Of a stretch of 20,127 nucleotides of DNA, positions 15,550 to 20,127 are shown piece by piece. The notes beneath the pieces are model-generated. The model worked only from the letters and a program-made list of their open reading frames with translations. It did no database searches and was not told where the DNA came from. The translations under genes and the position numbers were made by a program. Position 1 is the stretch's first letter; each line of letters opens with the position of its first letter. Source of the DNA: JAKJBL01 sp964461335 (GTDB taxonomy: Bacteria; Bacillota; Clostridia; Christensenellales; CAG-138); contig CAYWTY010000028.1 in the NCBI GenBank assembly GCA_964461335.1, forward strand, positions 1 to 20,127. The letters are read 5' to 3'.

Positions 15550-16716
15550 ATGGGATGGATCGAAAAGCTATTCGAAGGTGTCATAGCCTTCAGGCTAGAG
15601 TACGCAGTAATGTACGCTATAGGCGGGTTGCTTATTTATTTTGCAATTGCAAAAGATTATGAACCCATGCTGCTTTTGCCCATAGGGTTTGGCGCAATTA
15701 TTGTAAACCTGCCATTTGCATTTATTTGGGGCACGCCCGCAGGGGATATCGGGTTGCTGCAGCTTCTTTACAACTCAGGTATTCTAACAGAAATGTTCCC
15801 TGCGTTCATTTTTATTGGCATTGGCGCAATGACAGATTTCAGGCCGTTGTTAGCAACCCCGAAAATGATGTTTTTCGGTGCTGCTGCTCAATTTGGAATC
15901 TTTTTCACCATTCTTGCAGTGCTTGGCCTTAACAATCTTTTCCCAGAGCTTGGCTACACACTAAAAGAAGCAGCGGCAATAGGAATTATTGGGGCTGCAG
16001 ATGGGCCAACCTCAATTGTTGTAGCTTCTCAATTTGCACCACGGCTTGTTGGGCCAATAACAGTAGTAGCCTATTCCTACATGTCGCTTGTGCCAATAAT
16101 TCAACCTCCAGTAATTCGGCTTTTAACCACAAAGCAAGAACGCAGAATACGTATGCACTACGGAGATGCAAATATAAAAAAATGGGTTATGGTCCTTTTC
16201 CCTATAGGTATAACAATACTCGCAGGTATACTTGCTCCAATGAGCGTACTGCTCATTGGCCTTTTAATGTTTGGGAACCTTCTTAGAGAAGCAGGTGTAG
16301 TGAATAGGCTTTTTAACGCAGCCCAAAACGAACTTGCCAATATAGTTACTCTTCTTTTAGGAATAACTATAGGTGCCACAATGCGCTACGATGAGTTTCT
16401 AACATGGAGAACGCTTTCAATACTCGCGCTAGGCCTTGTTGCCTTTATATTTGATACAGTTGGCGGAGTTTTGTTTGCCAAATTGATTAACCTTTTTTCA
16501 AAAAACAAAGTGAACCCAATGGTTGGTGCAGCAGGCATTTCTGCCTTCCCAATGGCTTCACGTATTGTTCAGCGCATGGCTAAAGCTGAAGACCCGCAGA
16601 ACTTTATCCTAATGCAGGCAGCAGGTGCAAATGTAGCAGGTCAGCTAGGCTCTGTTATTGCAGGTAGCATTATACTTAGCATCACACCTTGGCTTGTAAC
16701 TTTGTTGGGAGGTTAA
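15550..16716 (+). CDS. Na+-translocating decarboxylase beta subunit (OadB/GcdB/MmdB family)
   Basis: A 388-residue polytopic membrane protein, the ion-pumping subunit of biotin-dependent decarboxylases; it decarboxylates carboxybiotin and exports sodium. Family motifs are intact: GIIGAADGPTSIVVAS with the essential Asp, VAYSYMSLVPIIQPP with the conserved Tyr, and the C-terminal GANVAGQLGSVIAGS with the Asn, Gly and Ser known from Klebsiella OadB. The length is normal (family about 370-430). I start at the ATG at 15550, with GAGG eleven bases upstream; an in-frame ATG at 15532 lacks a ribosome binding site. A mini gamma-like gene follows after two bases. No carboxyltransferase or biotin carrier gene is present, so the substrate (oxaloacetate, glutaconyl-CoA or methylmalonyl-CoA) is open. 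Confidence 0.95.
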   Translation: MGWIEKLFEGVIAFRLEYAVMYAIGGLLIYFAIAKDYEPMLLLPIGFGAIIVNLPFAFIWGTPAGDIGLLQLLYNSGILTEMFPAFIFIGIGAMTDFRPLLATPKMMFFGAAAQFGIFFTILAVLGLNNLFPELGYTLKEAAAIGIIGAADGPTSIVVASQFAPRLVGPITVVAYSYMSLVPIIQPPVIRLLTTKQERRIRMHYGDANIKKWVMVLFPIGITILAGILAPMSVLLIGLLMFGNLLREAGVVNRLFNAAQNELANIVTLLLGITIGATMRYDEFLTWRTLSILALGLVAFIFDTVGGVLFAKLINLFSKNKVNPMVGAAGISAFPMASRIVQRMAKAEDPQNFILMQAAGANVAGQLGSVIAGSIILSITPWLVTLLGG

Positions 16717-16718
16717 AT

Positions 16719-16847
16719 ATGAGTGTAATGCAAGCAGGTTATTACCTAATGGCGCTAGGCTTATTTGGAGTATTTCTTTCCTTAATTGTGTTTTATTTGT
16801 TCATTAAACTGCTCATGCGCTTTTCTCGCAGCAAAAATGGGCAATAG
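16719..16847 (+). CDS. OadG-like gamma subunit, 42-residue single-helix membrane protein
   Basis: A very short gene, with GGGAGG six bases before its ATG; that site overlaps the 3' end of the beta subunit gene, whose stop is two bases upstream. The protein is a short N-terminus, one transmembrane helix (about residues 9-31, GLFGVFLSLIVFYLFIKLL) and a basic tail (RFSRSK). The position and the helix followed by a KLLMRF-like end resemble the sodium-pump decarboxylase gamma subunit (OadG), which anchors the alpha subunit to beta. Normal OadG proteins have about 80-120 residues; this one lacks the Pro/Ala linker and the zinc-binding end. Coupling and composition make a real gene likely; the gamma assignment is an inference. 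Confidence 0.72.
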   Translation: MSVMQAGYYLMALGLFGVFLSLIVFYLFIKLLMRFSRSKNGQ

Positions 16848-16892
16848 TATAGTTGTTCTTTTTGCAGAATGTTAAGGCTATTGCAAAATAGC

Positions 16893-16921
16893 TTGACAAA
16901 TTTAAACTTTTAAGCTTATAG
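16893..16921 (+). promoter_or_regulatory. Promoter of the HpcH/HpaI aldolase gene
   Basis: A perfect TTGACA (16893-16898), a 17-base spacer and TTATAG (16916-16921), about 34 bases upstream of the ATG. It allows transcription of the aldolase independent of the sodium pump genes. Confidence 0.75.
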
Positions 16922-16954
16922 ACATTAGCACGCCATATTATTTGGAGGTAAAAA

Positions 16955-17731
16955 ATGCACAATAATCTTATAGAAGGTTTCGCCTCAGGCAAACAGGCGC
17001 TTGGGATGTTTTTGGAGCTTGAACACAATATAGCGGCAGAATGCCTCGGTTTATCAGGTTTGGATTTTTTTATAGCTGATGCAGAACATGGCACATTCGA
17101 TGCCAAAAGCGCAGCAGCTGCAATAACTGCAGGTAGATTAAGAGGAATTGAGCCCTTAGTACGCACTCAAGATGCCACTCGCCCATCTGTATTAAAAATG
17201 CTTGACATAGGAGCAGCAGGCCTTATAGTGCCCTACATTCAGAATATAGACGAAGTTAAGCGCCTTGTTGAATTCGCAAAGTATGCTCCTGTAGGCAGCA
17301 GAGGCTTTGCCTGGACGCGCTCAGCAGGGTTCGGAAAAGATGCAGCTTCACATAAACTTGAAGAGCATTTTAGCATATGCAATACTCAGACATTGCTTAT
17401 ACCGCAATGTGAAACTGCTGGCTGCCTTGCTGAAATAGAAAAGATTGCAGACCTTAAAGGTGTGGACGGAATATTTATTGGGCCTTATGACCTTTCAATT
17501 GCGCTTGGTGTGCCCGGAGCGATGGCCTCACCTGTTCTCCAGTCTGCCATAATAAGAATTCTCGACGCATGCAAGTCTTCTGGCAAACTATCGTTTATTT
17601 TTGCAGGCGATATTCCCACAGCCAGGCAACGCCTTAAAGAAGGTTTTGATGCAGTTGCATGCGGAATGGATGTAATGGTCCTTATACAGGCAGTTCAAGA
17701 GCTTATTGTGAAAATAAAAGCCGATTGCTAA
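16955..17731 (+). CDS. HpcH/HpaI family aldolase (2-oxo acid aldolase)
   Basis: A 258-residue TIM-barrel, metal-dependent class II aldolase that cleaves 2-oxo-4-hydroxy acids to pyruvate (or condenses pyruvate or oxaloacetate) plus an aldehyde. Family features: DAEHG with the catalytic His45, the substrate-binding Arg70 (LVRTQD), GAAGLIVPYIQN (87-97), KYAPVGSRGFA (109-119), Glu153 (PQCET) and Asp179 (FIGPYDLS), the last two being the metal ligands. The length is typical (250-270). TTTGGAGG precedes the ATG. It has its own promoter and follows the sodium pump beta and gamma-like genes. Members such as HpaI also decarboxylate oxaloacetate, which makes the neighbourhood suggestive. The specific substrate is unknown; 4-hydroxy-2-oxoheptanedioate, 2-keto-3-deoxysugar acids or citramalyl-like compounds are all possible. 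Confidence 0.92.
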   Translation: MHNNLIEGFASGKQALGMFLELEHNIAAECLGLSGLDFFIADAEHGTFDAKSAAAAITAGRLRGIEPLVRTQDATRPSVLKMLDIGAAGLIVPYIQNIDEVKRLVEFAKYAPVGSRGFAWTRSAGFGKDAASHKLEEHFSICNTQTLLIPQCETAGCLAEIEKIADLKGVDGIFIGPYDLSIALGVPGAMASPVLQSAIIRILDACKSSGKLSFIFAGDIPTARQRLKEGFDAVACGMDVMVLIQAVQELIVKIKADC

Positions 17732-17787
17732 TGCTTTTAACAGAGTTGTTGCTTGCATTAATCAACACCGCTACTCGGGGGTAGGTA

Positions 17788-18570
17788 ATGTTCAATACGG
17801 AAACTGTGCGCGCTTTGTTGCTCTCTTTAGGCGCAGGCTTATCAACATTGCTTGGCGCACTCATCGTAGTATTTGTAAAAGGCAAGAGTGAAAAATTAGT
17901 TACAGCCTCCTTAGGTTTTGCCGCAGGGGTGATGGTTAGCGTTTCATTTCTTGACATGCTGCCCCTTGCAACTGACCTGCTTACAAAAGAGTTCAACGCA
18001 ACTATAGGTATTGTAATAAGCGTTGCTTCTCTGCTTCTTGGTGTCGGGCTTGCATCAGGGCTTGATAAGCTAGTGCCTCATGAGCATGGGCAAAAGGGCG
18101 AAGGTGAAGCATCGCATGGGAATATGTATAGGCTTGGCATGATGTCCATGCTAGCTATATCTATTCATAATTTCCCTGAAGGTATTGCAACCTTTATGGC
18201 AGGCATAAGCGATTCTTCGGTTGGGCTTTCAATTGCAGTTGCAATTGCACTGCATAATATACCGGAAGGTATTTCAGTTGCAATGCCAATTTATTTTGCT
18301 ACAGGCAATAAAAAGCGCGCATTCTTATTTACATTTCTATCCGGTATTTCTGAACCTATTGGCGCACTATTAGCTTATTTCGTTTTACAGCCATTCATTA
18401 ACGATGCGCTACTTGGTGTTTTGTTTTCCATTGTTGCGGGGATAATGCTCTATATATCGATTGAAGAGCTTATTCCTTCATCTCGCCAATACGGGTTTAC
18501 TCGACTTGCATTAGCTGCTACTTTCGGAGGTATTTGTCTTATGCCGCTTACACACATCATAGGCGCATAA
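17788..18570 (+). CDS. zupT: ZIP family divalent metal transporter (ZupT-like)
   Basis: A 260-residue ZIP transporter importing zinc and possibly iron or manganese. It has about eight transmembrane helices. The two metal-site motifs are HNFPEG (His127 in the fourth helix) and HNIPEG (His156 in the fifth), with a further SEP (Glu189). A His-rich cytoplasmic loop lies at about 97-110 (PHEHGQKGEGEASHG). The length matches ZupT. GGGGGTAGG precedes the ATG; no clear promoter lies in the 56-base gap after the aldolase. The stop codon is followed at once by the ATG of a zinc-type cell wall amidase, so the two are coupled. The metal specificity cannot be decided from sequence, though zinc fits both genes. 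Confidence 0.93.
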   Translation: MFNTETVRALLLSLGAGLSTLLGALIVVFVKGKSEKLVTASLGFAAGVMVSVSFLDMLPLATDLLTKEFNATIGIVISVASLLLGVGLASGLDKLVPHEHGQKGEGEASHGNMYRLGMMSMLAISIHNFPEGIATFMAGISDSSVGLSIAVAIALHNIPEGISVAMPIYFATGNKKRAFLFTFLSGISEPIGALLAYFVLQPFINDALLGVLFSIVAGIMLYISIEELIPSSRQYGFTRLALAATFGGICLMPLTHIIGA

Positions 18571-19542
18571 ATGCGGCAAAAACAGTTTTTAAAAGGACTC
18601 ATTGTTTCTTTGGGTGTTATCTTAGCAATTGTTGCTGTTCTAATTTTCAAGCCTGCACCCAAAACACATGAGCCAGAGCCGCATTTGGATATCCTATTGC
18701 CTGAGGAAGTCCTCCTTACACCTATAAACAAAACCCCTGAAATTACTGCGGAAATCAGCCCTTCACCAAAAAGTATAAATAAAACCACACCCACACCCGA
18801 ACTGACTGCAAACACAATTAAACAAGAGGAATCTTCTGCAACGCCAAAAGCTACACCTCTGCAAACACAAACACCAGAACCAAATGATTCGAAGCAGGAA
18901 AAGCCGCTAAAAGGGATAACAATCGGCATAGACCCAGGGCATCAAGCACATGATAATGATGAGCTTGAACCTGTTGCACCCGGCTCATCGAAGCTTAAAA
19001 AGAAAGTGTCTGCAGGTACATACGGAAGGTTCACAGGGACACGCGAACATGAAGTCAACCTAAGCGTAGGCCTTCTTTTAAAAGGTCTCCTGAAAGAGGC
19101 AGGAGCATCAGTTGTTATGACACGCGAAACAGCCGATGTTAATATTTCAAACGCAGAACGTGCAAAGTTTTTTAATAAGAATAATGTCGACATTGCAGTT
19201 CGCCTGCATTGCAATGGTTCGGATGATAAGCAAATAAAAGGAGCTTTCGTGCTGATACCAAAAACGAACCCGTACAAAGAAGATTGTTTACTTTGTGCAA
19301 AACTTATTCTTTCATCGTACGGAAAGCATACAGGAATTGGAATTGAACGAGGCGTAGTATCTCGAAGTGACCAGACCGGCTTTAATTGGTGTGAAAGACC
19401 AATAATAAATATCGAAATGGGGCATATGACTAACGAAGAAGAAGATAAAAAGCTCTCTGATACCTCTTTCCACAAGAAAATGGCAACCGGCATATACTAT
19501 GGCATTCTTGAGTATTTTGATAAGAAGGGCTTAGTGCGATAA
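18571..19542 (+). CDS. N-acetylmuramoyl-L-alanine amidase (Amidase_3), membrane anchored
   Basis: A 323-residue cell wall hydrolase that cuts the bond between N-acetylmuramic acid and the stem peptide. Residues 9-27 form the signal-anchor helix; 28-112 are a Pro/Thr/Glu-rich spacer; 113-320 are the Amidase_3 domain. Zinc ligands and catalysis: His124 (GIDPGHQ), Glu161 (REHEVNLS), His213 (RLHCNG) and Glu282 (INIEMGHMTN). The usual 'EXGFXSN' is here EMGHMTN, a small deviation. The ATG is contiguous with the TAA of the transporter gene (TAAATG), and there is no separate ribosome binding site, so translation depends on reinitiation. No SH3, LysM or AMIN wall-binding domain is visible. A role in sporulation (CwlD type) or in separation of daughter cells is possible. 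Confidence 0.93.
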   Translation: MRQKQFLKGLIVSLGVILAIVAVLIFKPAPKTHEPEPHLDILLPEEVLLTPINKTPEITAEISPSPKSINKTTPTPELTANTIKQEESSATPKATPLQTQTPEPNDSKQEKPLKGITIGIDPGHQAHDNDELEPVAPGSSKLKKKVSAGTYGRFTGTREHEVNLSVGLLLKGLLKEAGASVVMTRETADVNISNAERAKFFNKNNVDIAVRLHCNGSDDKQIKGAFVLIPKTNPYKEDCLLCAKLILSSYGKHTGIGIERGVVSRSDQTGFNWCERPIINIEMGHMTNEEEDKKLSDTSFHKKMATGIYYGILEYFDKKGLVR

Positions 19543-19619
19543 AAATTAGTTTAACTCCCACAGTATTAACCAGTTTACCTAACCAAATCGACAAAACTCA
19601 GTCCTGAGGAGGATGGAAC

Positions 19620-20033
19620 ATGGCAAAACGTATAATTTGCATAGCAGTTTGCATCATGCTTGCTTTTTCAGCTAATGGCTGCATAAATAAGGTCAGCGAA
19701 GCCTTCAGCGAAAAGGATATTATCTCAGGTGCAAAAAGCGCTGTGCTGCTAATGAACGCAGGTGAATACGAAAAACTTAGCAACACTGTGGTGCGTGAAG
19801 AACTGCGGGATGTGCTTTCGCCTGAGGCGCTTGAGCTTGGAGCCGAAACCCTTCTTAGAGAAGCAGGGGACTTCCTAGAATTCGGCCAAAGCGCAACTGC
19901 TGGAGAAAAAGATAAGCAAAGCGACGAAGAGTATGCAGTAGTTGTTCTCCAAGCAATATATGAGAACAAAGCATTAATTTATACGATTGCTTTTGATGCA
20001 GACTTATGGATAGTCGGTTTCTATATTAAGTAA
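19620..20033 (+). CDS. Small secreted lipoprotein, DUF3887-like
   Basis: A 137-residue protein with an N-terminal hydrophobic signal (residues 4-16) ending in SANGC, Cys21 being a likely lipidated residue although ANGC is not a classic lipobox. The mature part has a helical segment (MNAGEYEKLSNTVVREELRDVLSPEAL) and a strand-rich end (EEYAVVVLQAIYENKALIYTIAFD...IVGFYIK), the pattern of DUF3887 domains, which are small alpha/beta domains of unknown function found in Firmicute surface proteins. AGGAGG lies eight bases upstream of the ATG. It follows the amidase by 77 bases and is closed by a strong terminator, so it may be the last gene of the transporter-amidase operon. Substrate and role unknown. 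Confidence 0.8.
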   Translation: MAKRIICIAVCIMLAFSANGCINKVSEAFSEKDIISGAKSAVLLMNAGEYEKLSNTVVREELRDVLSPEALELGAETLLREAGDFLEFGQSATAGEKDKQSDEEYAVVVLQAIYENKALIYTIAFDADLWIVGFYIK

Positions 20034-20053
20034 AAGCCAAAATGACAAAGAAT

Positions 20054-20077
20054 AAAGTGGCGCAAGCCGCTTTTTTT
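20054..20077 (+). terminator. Rho-independent terminator after the DUF3887-like gene
   Basis: AGTGGC, a GCAA tetraloop and GCCGCT, followed by seven T. It closes the plus-strand group of genes starting with the aldolase or transporter. The remaining 50 bases show no gene. Confidence 0.92.
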
Positions 20078-20127
20078 ATTTATGGCTTCAGCCAGTTGAG
20101 GCCGCGAAGCGGACGAAACAATAAACC

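Noticed and set aside
18942..19493. Open frame of 183 codons on the minus strand
   Set aside because: It mirrors the amidase domain, whose catalytic residues are all present on the plus strand.

Overview
The window looks like the chromosome of a Gram-positive Firmicute, most likely an anaerobic member of the Clostridia, of low to middling GC. The evidence is the conserved prmA-rsmE-mtaB-HIT gene order, a ytxC-thrS pair with a threonine T-box leader, strong AGGAGG-type ribosome binding sites, sigma-A-like promoters, membrane-anchored surface proteins instead of outer-membrane ones, a VanW/YoaR-type wall protein, and a sodium-pump decarboxylase beta subunit. YtxC points to a spore-forming ancestry. 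I see no phage, insertion sequence, CRISPR array, tRNA or rRNA. It reads as a core-genome region with a few unusual local arrangements.

Layout. (1) 160-5337, minus strand: a VanW/G5-type wall protein, then prmA (ribosomal protein L11 methylation), rsmE (16S rRNA m3U1498), mtaB (tRNA ms2t6A37) and a HIT/HINT hydrolase. This is a translation-modification operon with very tight spacing. (2) 5582-7893, plus strand: trmL (tRNA wobble 2'-O-methylation) and a membrane-tethered beta-propeller (PQQ-like) protein, each with a plausible extended -10 promoter. (3) 7974-10975, minus strand: ytxC, then thrS behind its own promoter and a complete T-box riboswitch whose specifier can be read as ACC. (4) 11126-13424, minus strand: a clean operon with promoter and terminator, encoding a DUF368 polyprenyl-phosphate transporter homologue, an acyl-ACP thioesterase and a cyclophilin.

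(5) 13577-15298: an HtrA-type protease (plus) converging on zapA (minus), with two hairpins between them. (6) 15550-16847, plus strand: the Na+-translocating decarboxylase beta subunit followed by a 42-residue gamma-like membrane protein, with no carboxyltransferase or biotin carrier in view. (7) 16893-20077, plus strand: an HpcH/HpaI aldolase with its own promoter, a ZIP metal transporter, a zinc-type N-acetylmuramoyl-L-alanine amidase starting directly at the transporter stop codon, and a small DUF3887-like lipoprotein closed by a strong terminator.

Taken together the window serves three jobs: modification and supply of the translation machinery (prmA, rsmE, mtaB, trmL, thrS), envelope building and division (VanW protein, DUF368 protein, HtrA, ZapA, amidase, beta-propeller protein), and anaerobic carboxylic-acid/sodium energetics (OadB/OadG-like pair, aldolase). 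The nearest thing to an undescribed system is the minimal beta plus mini-gamma sodium pump pair beside an aldolase family with known oxaloacetate decarboxylase side activity; that link is an inference. The first 150 bases hold no gene that I can support.
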